A stretch of DNA of 64,000 nt from an uncultured Eubacteriales bacterium. Lineage in GTDB: Bacteria > Bacillota > Clostridia > Oscillospirales > QAMX01. The position numbers and the translations under genes are program-made. This document shows, piece by piece, positions 53,186 through 61,636 of the stretch. The stretch's first letter is position 1. Each line of letters opens with the position of its first letter. Under the pieces are notes generated by a model. The model did no database searches. It worked only from the letters and a program-made list of their open reading frames with translations, and was not told where the DNA came from. The stretch covers positions 87,900 through 151,899 of the forward strand of contig CAKTEH010000004.1 of assembly GCA_934546935.1 (NCBI GenBank), written 5' to 3'.

Positions 53186-55111
53186 TTATTGCGGAGGAGC
53201 GCCTTTGCCGCCTGCCATCCCGCCATTTCCGCCGAAGCCGCCCATATTTCCGTTTCCCCTGAAATTTGGCATTCCACCCATCTCCCCAGCTATGCCGCCG
53301 TAAATCAGGCTGTCCATGCTGAATTGGGTTGTATAGCTCCCTGCATTTAAAGTATAGGTTTTACCCTGCTGGAGGGCAGGGCAACTGATCAATACGCAGT
53401 CAAACGATTTTTTTGCCGTCCAGTTAAGCAGTACAGCCCCGTCCGCATCAGCCAGGAGGATCGTACTGTCTGCGGGCTGCGTACTGGTAGCGACAAGTAT
53501 GGCGCCCTGTGTGGAATCGGTACTGAAATTTTGCGCCATTGCCGATGCGCCGGCGGCAACGAAAAGGCCGTCTGTAATCACTGCCTGTGTTTCGTAATCG
53601 AGAGCGCTATCCGCATTATCTTCCGGACCGGAAATATAGACTTCGCCGCCGGAAATGATCACGGCACCATTAGAATCGATACCATCTCCGGATGCATTAA
53701 TCTGTATGATCCCACCGGAGATATCGATATGGCTTTCCGTGGAGCCGGAAAACGGACCATTGCCTCCGAATCCGCCAAATCCGCCGAAACCGCTTTGGTC
53801 GGCGCCGCCTGCCGCGTTAATTCCATCGTCGCTGGAAACAAGCTCAATTTCGCCGCCGGAAATTTCCACGCTGAGCCCCTCAATACCTTCATAACTTCCG
53901 GTGATCCGGATCGTTCCGTTGTGTATGCAGGTCGTCCCATCCGCGTGCAGGCCGTCGTCACCTGTGGAAATGGTAAAATCCCCGCCTGTAATATTCAGAT
54001 CGCCGTTGGAATGAAGCGCATCGTCAGCCGTATCGATCGAATAACTGCCGCCGGAAATGGCCAGCGTACTTGCGGATTTTATACCCTTGGCGCTGACTGT
54101 CTCCGTTTCCGTACTGCTTTCCGGTTGCGCCCGCTGCTCCCAGCTCCAGCTGCTTTCCGGTTGCGCCCGCTGCTCCCAGCTCCAGCCGCTTTCCTTGTGT
54201 GTTACGCTGGCGCTGCCCCCGCCGGTTTGGATTTCAAAACTGCCGCCTTCAATATATGCCGTTGCTGAAGCGCTGCATCCGTCTGCTTCGGCAGTTATGT
54301 GGAAGTCTCCTTCGACGATGTAAAGGAATCCAAGCGCGCTGTCTTCACCGTTCTCCGCATGGATTCCGTCTTTTCCGCAGTTTATGGAAAAGATTCCGCC
54401 TGCGATGCGCACGCTGTCTTTCCCGGATATCCCATGCCTTGCCGCTTCAATGTTATAATCCCCGCTGGTTATTACAAGATCGTCTTTGGAAACAATGCCA
54501 TGCCCGGCAGGGGAGCTGATGTACAGACTACCGGTTCCATTGAGGGTCAGATCGTCTTTGGAAAAGATGACCGCATCAATATTGTTTTCATCAATGGCAG
54601 AAAAACTTCCGCCGTTTATCAGCTGATTTTCAGAGCCTGGCGCAAGCGTCAGGAAAACCTTATCTGCCTGCAGGATATAGATGGCGGCGCTGTCCTGACA
54701 AGAAATCTGCGCGCCGTCAAGCACCAGTTGTACCTTATCGGTATTTTGGGTATCCACAATTACCATCCCGTCATCGAGCGTTCCGGAGAGAATATAACTG
54801 CCTGACTGCGTAATTGTGATGATATTGCCGGAGATGTATACAGTATCAGAAGCACAAGAGGCGCTTTCCCCCTGCAGCAGGATGGCTGTGCTTCCGCTTT
54901 CGTCATATCCGACCTCAAAATCCCGTGCGGTGAACATACTGGCGGTATCAAATTCCAGCGTGTTTTCTGTTTCAGAATCTGCGTCGGCGGCGGGGCTTGT
55001 ATCCTGGTTGTTGCTGTCGTCTGTATCTGTATCCGCTGTGCTGCCGGCGGTAATGGTACAGCCGGATAAAAGCAGGGCCAGGGACAGAAAGAGTGCAATC
55101 CATTTTTTCAT
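53186..55111 (-). CDS. DUF4353-type carbohydrate-binding-like lipoprotein
   Basis: 641 residues from the ATG at 55111. A lipobox (LLLSGC, C18) makes it a lipoprotein. After an acidic Thr/Ser/Asp-rich linker come many beta repeats with Gly-Asp turns (for example ITGGDFTISTGDDGLHADG, ISGGEIELVSSDDGINAAGG) typical of DUF4353, a parallel beta-helix-like 'carbohydrate-binding' domain. A 12-residue repeat (WSWEQRAQPESS) is duplicated at 54114-54185. The C terminus is glycine-rich. It follows DUF4956 and VTC genes in one operon, where similar proteins are often found. Function unknown, probably surface exposed. Confidence 0.82.
   Translation of the reverse strand: MKKWIALFLSLALLLSGCTITAGSTADTDTDDSNNQDTSPAADADSETENTLEFDTASMFTARDFEVGYDESGSTAILLQGESASCASDTVYISGNIITITQSGSYILSGTLDDGMVIVDTQNTDKVQLVLDGAQISCQDSAAIYILQADKVFLTLAPGSENQLINGGSFSAIDENNIDAVIFSKDDLTLNGTGSLYISSPAGHGIVSKDDLVITSGDYNIEAARHGISGKDSVRIAGGIFSINCGKDGIHAENGEDSALGFLYIVEGDFHITAEADGCSASATAYIEGGSFEIQTGGGSASVTHKESGWSWEQRAQPESSWSWEQRAQPESSTETETVSAKGIKSASTLAISGGSYSIDTADDALHSNGDLNITGGDFTISTGDDGLHADGTTCIHNGTIRITGSYEGIEGLSVEISGGEIELVSSDDGINAAGGADQSGFGGFGGFGGNGPFSGSTESHIDISGGIIQINASGDGIDSNGAVIISGGEVYISGPEDNADSALDYETQAVITDGLFVAAGASAMAQNFSTDSTQGAILVATSTQPADSTILLADADGAVLLNWTAKKSFDCVLISCPALQQGKTYTLNAGSYTTQFSMDSLIYGGIAGEMGGMPNFRGNGNMGGFGGNGGMAGGKGAPPQ
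54114..54185 (-). repeat. Perfect 36-bp tandem duplication
   Basis: Two identical 36-bp copies (54114-54149, 54150-54185) plus a partial third within the lipoprotein gene, in frame, each coding for a 12-residue WSWEQRAQPESS unit. Confidence 0.9.
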
Positions 55112-55124
55112 TGAATATCCCCCC

Positions 55125-55820
55125 TTACAGCGCTGCGGCGGACGTTTCCTGTCGGGAAAGCGTGATTTCCAGGTTTCCGTTCCGGCAACGCAGCTTATCA
55201 ATCATTTCCTTTTCGCTTTGCCCGCGTTTAAGCGTAAGATCGTAAGTCAGCCGGAAAAGGCTGCCCATATTGGTGGTTTTTACCTGTGTCAGTTCCCAAT
55301 GACTGGCGTAGGCCGAAAAAATCTCTTCGAATACGCCGGTATAATCCAAATCTTCCGGTATGGTGATATGCAGCGTGCGGTAAAGTGCGGAGCTTTTTTC
55401 CGCACCGAAGCCGATCCGGCTGCACAGCACGCATACAAAACAAAGGATAAGCGTGAACAGCACTGCGTAGCCGAGATATCCCATCCCGGTAATCAGCCCA
55501 GCGCCCATTGCCAGGAATAATATGCCGATTTCCCGCGCGGTGCCCGGCACAGAGCGGAACCGCACCAGGCTGAAAGCCCCTGCCACGGCAACCCCTGTTC
55601 CGACATTTCCGTTGACCATCATAATGACAACGCATACAACTGCCGGAAGCATAGCAAGGGTAGCGACGAAGCTTTTTGTATAGCGGGTACGGTACATATA
55701 GGAAAAGGCCAGAAACAGGCCGATTAGCAGCGAACAGCCAATGCAAAGAAGAAAATCCCCGACGGAGATTACAGCGGTTAACTGCGTATCAAACAAGCCG
55801 TGGAATATGGTTTCAAGCAT
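55125..55820 (-). CDS. DUF4956 membrane protein
   Basis: 231 residues. N-terminal transmembrane helices (about 14-38, 46-70, 78-106, 112-136) with the family's GTGVAVAGAFSLVRFRSVPGTAREI motif in a cytosolic loop, then a soluble C-terminal domain of about 85 residues. DUF4956 often co-occurs with VTC-domain proteins. It overlaps the VTC gene end by 8 bp and is followed by the lipoprotein gene 13 bp on, so the three are one operon. A role in exporting or coupling to polyphosphate is conceivable but not shown. Confidence 0.88.
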   Translation of the reverse strand: MLETIFHGLFDTQLTAVISVGDFLLCIGCSLLIGLFLAFSYMYRTRYTKSFVATLAMLPAVVCVVIMMVNGNVGTGVAVAGAFSLVRFRSVPGTAREIGILFLAMGAGLITGMGYLGYAVLFTLILCFVCVLCSRIGFGAEKSSALYRTLHITIPEDLDYTGVFEEIFSAYASHWELTQVKTTNMGSLFRLTYDLTLKRGQSEKEMIDKLRCRNGNLEITLSRQETSAAAL

Positions 55821-56532
55821 ACTTATAATTTCCCTTCTTTTCTGGATAAATCATATTTTGATAAGCGCTTCCATATTTGGAAAACGAGCTTTTGTAAAGC
55901 CTTTGCGCCGTCAGCAGATGTGTCAGCCATAAAGGCAGGCCGCCTGAAGTTTTGATTTCCATGAGTATTTGTCCGGGCGCCAGCAGCGGCGTTCCCCAGG
56001 CGTCGCTTTGCAGTACAAGGGCCTGTGTACGGGCTAGGATCCGTTCGTCAAAAGTAATGCGAAGGTCTGCACCGTCCCGTGAATAAAAGGCCTCCCGCTC
56101 ATAGGACAGGTATGCTGTGGGATGCAGGGTCTGATAGTAATTTTGAAAATATTCGATTTCCCTGGCAATTTGGGTATCCACCGGCGGTTCACCCCCACAG
56201 AACCATGCCAGCGCTTCCTGTTCACAGGATACAGGCATGCGGCGTTTATATACCACCGACTTGTATTTTTTCTTCAGTTCCACAAATACCGGTTTTTCCG
56301 GATCCGGACGTCCGTAGCTGCGGATCCGCAGTTTTTCCTTATAGGCAGGCCGTTCGATGGAACGGCGCACCAGCCGGTAATTATTTGTGTCGAAATATAA
56401 ATTACGGATCAGGCTGTGTCCATAAGCATCCAGCGCCATATATGGCGTAATTGCGGTAAGCAGGATTTCCTTCTGCTTTTGTGTCAGCATATATTTCAGC
56501 TCATACCGTTTAAAAACCGCTTGGTAGGCCAT
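55813..56532 (-). CDS. Polyphosphate polymerase domain (VTC) protein
   Basis: 239 residues. The VTC domain, first known in yeast vacuolar transporter chaperone Vtc4, makes or handles polyphosphate from ATP in a basic tunnel. Basic residues are placed as expected: FKRYELKYMLT at the N terminus, KEKLRIRSYG, ELKKKYKSVVYKRR, and late SYEREAFYS and MEIKTSGGLP, each contributing lysine/arginine or glutamate to the tunnel. No membrane segment. First gene of the operon with DUF4956 and the lipoprotein. SD AAGGAGGG. Divergent from the response regulator. Confidence 0.9.
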   Translation of the reverse strand: MAYQAVFKRYELKYMLTQKQKEILLTAITPYMALDAYGHSLIRNLYFDTNNYRLVRRSIERPAYKEKLRIRSYGRPDPEKPVFVELKKKYKSVVYKRRMPVSCEQEALAWFCGGEPPVDTQIAREIEYFQNYYQTLHPTAYLSYEREAFYSRDGADLRITFDERILARTQALVLQSDAWGTPLLAPGQILMEIKTSGGLPLWLTHLLTAQRLYKSSFSKYGSAYQNMIYPEKKGNYKYA

Positions 56533-56662
56533 GTGTATCCCTCCTTGTATACGGAGATCTTAAACCTTGAAACCTAATTCAGCTTAAAAAAGGAGGGGTG
56601 GAAAATTATTGCGCGCATGGTGATTTGCATATAAAGGGGATGAAAAACCTTTTTTTCTGTGA

Positions 56663-56668
56663 TACAAT
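56663..56668 (+). promoter_or_regulatory. Weak candidate -10 of the two-component system
   Basis: TACAAT at 56663-56668 in the 261-bp gap between the VTC gene and the response regulator gene; a possible -35 ATGAAA at 56640-56645 (17 bp). A divergent control region seems likely, but I cannot define operators. Confidence 0.35.
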
Positions 56669-56793
56669 AAAAAGCAGGAATTAAAACCGACTTTTTAATC
56701 TCAATTTATCTTCCCTGTATAGAATCTATAAAACAGGCGTCTTGTAAAATCGCGGCAGGTTTACGGGACTGCTCTGCAGCCGGAGGGATTTCT

Positions 56794-57465
56794 GTGCGTT
56801 TATTATTTGCCGAAGACGAGCGTTCCCTGTCGAGGGCAGTCATTGCAGTTTTGGAAAAAAACAAATATGCGGCCGACGCGGTATTTGACGGTGAAGAGGC
56901 GTTGGAATACCTGGAGACTGGAAATTATGACGCTGCAATCCTGGATATTATGATGCCAAAAATGGATGGGATTACAGTTTTAAAAACGCTTCGCCAGCGG
57001 GGCAGCCGAATTCCCGTGCTGCTGCTGACGGCGAAAGCAGAAATAGAAGATAAGGTGCTTGGCCTGGACAGCGGGGCCAATGATTATCTGACCAAACCAT
57101 TCGCCATGCAGGAACTTCTTGCCCGCATCCGTGTTATGACGCGGTCGCATAAGGATGCGGATTCCTGTTTGCGCATGGGTAATATCACCCTCGACCGGGC
57201 GACCTTTACACTTTCATCCCCTGCCGGGAGTTTTCGGCTTGCCAATCGTGAATTTCAGATGCTGGAACTTTTGATGTCCAACTGCGGCCAGCTGCTTTCC
57301 GCGCAGCGGCTGATGGAAAGAATCTGGGGTTATGACAGCGATGCGGAAATCAGCGTTGTATGGGTTTATATTTCTTATCTGCGTAATAAGCTCAAAGCGT
57401 TTCATGCGGATATTCGGATCCAGGGGATCCGCAACGCCGGGTATATGCTGGAGGAAATCCCATGA
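56794..57465 (+). CDS. OmpR-family response regulator
   Basis: 223 residues from a GTG with SD GGAGGG. Receiver domain with phospho-acceptor D51 in ILDIMMPKMDG, the T/K switch residues in LLTAKAE and LTKPFA, then a C-terminal winged helix (LTNREFQMLELL-like, LMERIWGYDSDAEISVVWVYISYLRNKL). It overlaps the histidine kinase gene by 4 bp. Location next to the VTC operon suggests, but does not prove, control of it, perhaps by phosphate or envelope signals. Confidence 0.95.
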   Translation: MRLLFAEDERSLSRAVIAVLEKNKYAADAVFDGEEALEYLETGNYDAAILDIMMPKMDGITVLKTLRQRGSRIPVLLLTAKAEIEDKVLGLDSGANDYLTKPFAMQELLARIRVMTRSHKDADSCLRMGNITLDRATFTLSSPAGSFRLANREFQMLELLMSNCGQLLSAQRLMERIWGYDSDAEISVVWVYISYLRNKLKAFHADIRIQGIRNAGYMLEEIP

Positions 57466-58676
57466 TCCGAAAGCTGCGCGTGCGTTTTATTGTGTTGTCC
57501 ATGTGCAGTTTGCTGGCTGTGCTGACGCTTATCATGGGGTGTGTGAATATCCTGAACTACCGGAAAATCGTCCAGGATGCCGATATGGTGCTTTCCGTAC
57601 TTGCAGAAAACAGCGGCGCTTTTCCCGGAAAAAAAGAAGCTTTTCCCAAGAGCATGTCTCCGGAGCTTCCCTATGAATCGCGTTTTTTCACCGTTTTGCT
57701 TGACCATACGGGCCAACCTGTCCTCGTGGATACTGGAAGGATTGCTGCAGTAGATACGGATACGGCCATAAGCTACGCCAAAGAATTGTTTTCTCAGGAT
57801 ACCGCCCGTGGCTTTTTTGGGCATTACCGGTATGTCCGGCAGTCGCTGGAAACCGGCGTCCGGATTATTTTCCTGGACTGCGGAAGAAACCTCTCCACTT
57901 TCCGAAGCTTTTTTGTAACCAGCCTTATCATATCGCTTTTTGGGCTTGTCGCGGTATGTGCGCTTATTATCCTGTTTTCTGCCCGTATCGTCCGGCCGGT
58001 TTTGGAAAGCTATGAGAAACAGAAACAGTTTATTACGGATGCCGGACATGAGATAAAAACGCCGCTGACGATCATCGATGCAGATGCGGAGGTTTTACAG
58101 GCTGATATAGGGGATAACGAATGGCTGGAGGATATCCGGGCGCAGACGCGCCGGCTTGCAGCGTTAACCAACGACCTGATCTATTTGTCAAAAATGGAAG
58201 AAGCGGACCGCAAGCTTCAGATGATTGAATTCCCGTTTTCTGATATGGTGATGGAAACTGCGCAGTCTTTTCAAGCGCTTGCCAGGACGCAGGAGAAAAG
58301 CTTTCTGTGCCAGATCCAGCTGATGGCGCCGCTGTGCGGAGATGAAAGGGCGCTGCGTCAGCTTGTCAGCATTTTGCTGGATAATGCGCTAAAGTATACC
58401 GGGGAGGGCGGCAGTATCCGGTTTACACTGCAGCGCCAGGCGCGCGTTTTGCATCTGGAGGTATGGAATACCACACGCCAGCCGGTATCCACAGGAAATC
58501 TTGACATGCTTTTTGACCGGTTCTACCGGATGGATAGGTCTCGCAGCTCCCAGACAGGCGGATACGGGATCGGGCTGTCTATTGCGAAGGCAATTGTTGC
58601 AGCGCATAAAGGGAAAATCAGCGCTGTTTCAAGAGATGGCAAGTCGTTGTCAATTCATGTATTCCTTCCAATCTGA
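57462..58676 (+). CDS. Sensor histidine kinase
   Basis: 404 residues. Two transmembrane helices (about 10-32 and 150-175) enclose an extracytoplasmic sensor loop of about 118 residues. No HAMP is clear: a short linker (SARIVRPVLESYEKQK) leads directly to the H box FITDAGHEIKTPL with H196. The N box (LLDNALKYTG) and G boxes (GGYGIGLSIAKAIV) form the ATPase. It overlaps the response regulator gene by 4 bp. Loop ligand is unknown. Confidence 0.95.
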   Translation: MIRKLRVRFIVLSMCSLLAVLTLIMGCVNILNYRKIVQDADMVLSVLAENSGAFPGKKEAFPKSMSPELPYESRFFTVLLDHTGQPVLVDTGRIAAVDTDTAISYAKELFSQDTARGFFGHYRYVRQSLETGVRIIFLDCGRNLSTFRSFFVTSLIISLFGLVAVCALIILFSARIVRPVLESYEKQKQFITDAGHEIKTPLTIIDADAEVLQADIGDNEWLEDIRAQTRRLAALTNDLIYLSKMEEADRKLQMIEFPFSDMVMETAQSFQALARTQEKSFLCQIQLMAPLCGDERALRQLVSILLDNALKYTGEGGSIRFTLQRQARVLHLEVWNTTRQPVSTGNLDMLFDRFYRMDRSRSSQTGGYGIGLSIAKAIVAAHKGKISAVSRDGKSLSIHVFLPI

Positions 58677-58784
58677 ATACCGGGGCACGGCGCAATTCCC
58701 AGTTTCTGGCAGAAAAAAGATTTGCGAAAGCGTTTTTTCTAAAAGCCCTGCTGTATGGTTTGGCTGTATAAAGGTAGGACCATA

Positions 58785-58826
58785 AAAAATGGTGGATCGG
58801 GAATTTACCCTGATCCACCATTTTTC
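58785..58826. terminator. Bidirectional terminator between the kinase and GNAT genes
   Basis: 14-bp stem (58785-58798 with 58812-58825), flanked by A5/T5, so it can serve the two-component genes (plus) and the GNAT gene (minus). Confidence 0.8.
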
Positions 58827-58959
58827 ATGATTTAAAAGCATTTGTTTCCGCCTTGGCAGTTTTGTGCCTGATGAGGGATATAGATGCCGTACGCCTGGAA
58901 AGGGCGGCGGCGAACCGCTTGATATGCGGATTTTCTGAATAATTGGCCGGTAATGGGGT

Positions 58960-59448
58960 TTAAAGCGGCTTGCGCAGGACTAATTGTCCGGAGAGCGGAT
59001 AAAACTGCGTGCCATACCGGCGGTATCCATTCCTTTCATAAAACCGGCGTGCATGCCGGTTGGATTTGGAAACGTATAGCCGCATTTGCCGGCAACCTCT
59101 TGCTTTGCATACCGACTCTGCATATGCGATCAGCTGCGTTCCGTATCCGGATCCGCGCAGCGGCGCTTCTATATATAAAAGTGAGATATGTCCGGTCGCC
59201 GGTTCTTCCCGGACACGTGAATCCAGGATTACAATGCCTGCGTAACTGCCGCAGACATGGGCAATATAGATATTGCCGGAGCGGTGGCGCAGGATGCTTT
59301 CCGTATTGGAGCGAAAGAACTCTGGATTATAGTTTTTATCGTTCCCGTAAACGGCAAGCCATGCGTTCCGCCCGCAGGCAAGGATATATGCCATATCCTG
59401 CGCCGGATCTGCTGCATATATTTCCAGCGGCTGTTCCTGTACCAGCAA
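58960..59448 (-). CDS. GNAT family acetyltransferase
   Basis: 162 residues. The acetyl-CoA motif A is LYIEAPLRGSGYGTQLIAYAESVC (Gly-rich loop), and motif B is NRHARRFYERNGYRRYG. The N-terminal region MAYILACGRNAWLAVYGNDKNYNPEFF varies among GNATs. Substrate unknown. Isolated on the minus strand, with the two-component system behind it and prfB divergent ahead of it. Confidence 0.87.
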   Translation of the reverse strand: MLVQEQPLEIYAADPAQDMAYILACGRNAWLAVYGNDKNYNPEFFRSNTESILRHRSGNIYIAHVCGSYAGIVILDSRVREEPATGHISLLYIEAPLRGSGYGTQLIAYAESVCKARGCRQMRLYVSKSNRHARRFYERNGYRRYGTQFYPLSGQLVLRKPL

Positions 59449-59605
59449 AATATTCCACCGCCTTTTTCAGTCTTGTTTGATTATACGCCGTATTCGGAGC
59501 ACTTGTAAAGATGCGGCGTAACTTTTTTAGCGCAGGGCTTGCAGCGGGTAGCACTTTTTGTTATAATACAAAAAGTGGAAAAGTTTAACTTTTGGAGGAA
59601 GAATT

Positions 59606-60727
59606 GTGTTACAATTTGAAGAATACCGCCAACGTCTGCGCGCTTTGCGGCCGGAAATTGAAGAAATCGGAGCCGCGCTGGATCTGGAAACGGTAGACCG
59701 GGAAATTACGAAGCTGGAAGAGCAGTCTGCCGCCGCGGATTTCTGGACCGATCTTGACAATTCGCAGAAGGTGCTCCAGCGTATTAAACAGTTGAAAGAC
59801 CGCAGACAGATCTTCAAATCTCTGGTAGACGAGGCGGATGAACTGGATACCCTATGTGAGCTTGCGCTTGAGGAAGAGGATGAAAGCCTGGATGAGGATG
59901 CGCGCAGCGGTATGGCGCAGCTGGAAAAGCATATTGAAGAAGTGCGTATGCAGACGCTGCTCTCGGGTGAGTATGACCGCAACAATGCAATTTTGAGTTT
60001 TCATGCGGGCGCTGGTGGTACGGAGGCGCAGGACTGGGCTTCCATGCTTTACCGCATGTATACCCACTGGGCGGAGCGTCATGGATACAAATATAAAATT
60101 TTGAACTATCTTGACGGCGAAGAAGCCGGTATGAAAAGCGCAGATATTATCATCGAAGGCGAAAATGCATTTGGTTTCCTTAAATCCGAAAATGGCGTTC
60201 ATCGTCTGGTGCGTATTTCTCCCTTCGATGCTTCAGGCCGGCGTCATACTTCCTTTGCTGCGGTTGAGGTTATGCCGGAAATCAGCGATGATATGAGCGT
60301 TGATATCCGCGAAGAGGATATTAAAGTCGATACCTATCGTTCCTCCGGAGCCGGCGGCCAGCATGTTAACAAGACGGAATCTGCAATCCGTATTACACAT
60401 ATCCCGACCGGCATTGTGGTCAGCTGTCAGAACGAGCGTAGTCAGGTTCAGAACCGTGCCTATGCTATGCGCATGCTGATGTCGAAGCTTATGGAAATCA
60501 AGGAACGCGAGCATTACGACAAGATTGAAGATATTAAAGGAGAGCAGAAGAAAATCGAATGGGGGAGCCAGATCCGCTCCTATGTATTTATGCCTTATAC
60601 GCTGGCCAAAGATCACCGAACCGGTTTTGAAAACGGAAATATTAATGCGGTAATGGACGGCGATATTGACGGCTTTATCTCTGCATATTTAAAAATGAAC
60701 GCGATCAAAAAGAATGAAGTAAAATAG
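59606..60727 (+). CDS. prfB: Peptide chain release factor 2
   Basis: 373 residues starting at GTG 59606 with SD GGAGGA. RF2 signatures: the stop-codon-reading tripeptide SPF in VRISPFDASGRRHTSF, and GGQ in SGAGGQHVNKTESAIR, which enters the peptidyl-transferase centre. It terminates at UGA and UAA. The reading frame is continuous: the usual programmed +1 frameshift at the early UGA is absent, the equivalent region reading AALDLETVDREI. A terminator follows. Confidence 0.97.
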   Translation: MLQFEEYRQRLRALRPEIEEIGAALDLETVDREITKLEEQSAAADFWTDLDNSQKVLQRIKQLKDRRQIFKSLVDEADELDTLCELALEEEDESLDEDARSGMAQLEKHIEEVRMQTLLSGEYDRNNAILSFHAGAGGTEAQDWASMLYRMYTHWAERHGYKYKILNYLDGEEAGMKSADIIIEGENAFGFLKSENGVHRLVRISPFDASGRRHTSFAAVEVMPEISDDMSVDIREEDIKVDTYRSSGAGGQHVNKTESAIRITHIPTGIVVSCQNERSQVQNRAYAMRMLMSKLMEIKEREHYDKIEDIKGEQKKIEWGSQIRSYVFMPYTLAKDHRTGFENGNINAVMDGDIDGFISAYLKMNAIKKNEVK

Positions 60728-60739
60728 GATTAAATAAAT

Positions 60740-60776
60740 TTCCCCGCCGGCGCATGCCGGCGGGGAAGCTGTTTTT
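60740..60776 (+). terminator. Terminator of prfB
   Basis: 12-bp GC-rich stem (60740-60751 with 60756-60767), 4-nt loop GCAT, then GCTGTTTTT. Confidence 0.85.
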
Positions 60777-61019
60777 ACCAGGGAAGTGTCTGCTATTGGG
60801 ATAAAAAACGGAAATCCGGCCTCTGTGAAAACAGGCGCTGAAAAAACAAGGCCCTGCCAGAATACCCGGCTTGTATTGCCCGGTATTTATTGCAGCGTAT
60901 TGCGGCGCATCCTGCAATACATAGGCGCGGCTGTGCCCGGATTTGCCGGGTAAAGAATCACAATGGTATTTCACCAACGGGAAGGCACTTTCACGCAATC
61001 TGTAATTTTCAGCTGATAC

Positions 61020-61352
61020 TTATACCATCCGTTCACTCAGCTTTTCACCGCCGAGGATATGAAAATGCAGATGCTCAACTGTCTGCCCGGCGTCGGCACC
61101 GCAGTTGGAAACAACACGATAGCTTGCAAGGCCTTCCTGCTGGGCAACCTTCGCCGCAACCGCCAGGACATGCGCAATAAGTACGCTGTTGTGTTCATCA
61201 ATAGCAGAAAATGCGGGTATATGTTCTTTGGGGATGACGAGTATATGTACTTTTGCCTGTGGATTGATATCCCGGAAGGCCAGGCAGCGCTCATCTTCGT
61301 ATACTTTGGAGGAGGGAATATCCCCAGATATAATTTTACAAAACACACACAT
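61020..61352 (-). CDS. HIT family nucleotide-binding protein (HinT-like)
   Basis: 110 residues. The HIT motif HLHFHILGG holds three of the catalytic histidines near the C terminus; the N-terminal CVFCKIISGDIPSSKVYED matches HinT-type AMP-lysine hydrolases. It lacks nothing essential. On the minus strand, monocistronic, convergent with prfB. Nucleoside phosphoramidase activity is the usual biochemical role; its physiological role in Firmicutes is unclear. Confidence 0.93.
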   Translation of the reverse strand: MCVFCKIISGDIPSSKVYEDERCLAFRDINPQAKVHILVIPKEHIPAFSAIDEHNSVLIAHVLAVAAKVAQQEGLASYRVVSNCGADAGQTVEHLHFHILGGEKLSERMV

Positions 61353-61575
61353 TTTTCGTTTCCCTTTCTATATGTATAAAATTGCGGATATAATAAACCG
61401 TATTGGATGTAACCTGGCGCGCTTTATTTGCTGTTATTATAACAAAAATATCTGGAAATACAATACATATTTCTTTTTTATATGCTCTATATGAAATGCT
61501 TATGGAAAAATTTTATGAAAACGAGCCTGTTTTTTGAAAATTTATCCAATTTTAATTTGTATTCTAAATATTGGC

Positions 61576-61604
61576 TTGACAAAAATATATATCCCCGATA
61601 AGCT
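61576..61604 (+). promoter_or_regulatory. Candidate promoter of the CBM48-like esterase
   Basis: TTGACA (61576-61581) is perfect; the -10 TAAGCT (61599-61604) at 17-bp spacing is poor. Upstream 61353-61575 is very AT-rich and has no gene. Confidence 0.45.
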
Positions 61605-61636
61605 GGTAAACAGTTAGAAGTGCGGAGGGCAATAGT

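Noticed and set aside
53531..54268. 245-codon plus-strand frame opposite the lipoprotein
   Set aside because: Mirror of the repetitive lipoprotein sequence; no SD.
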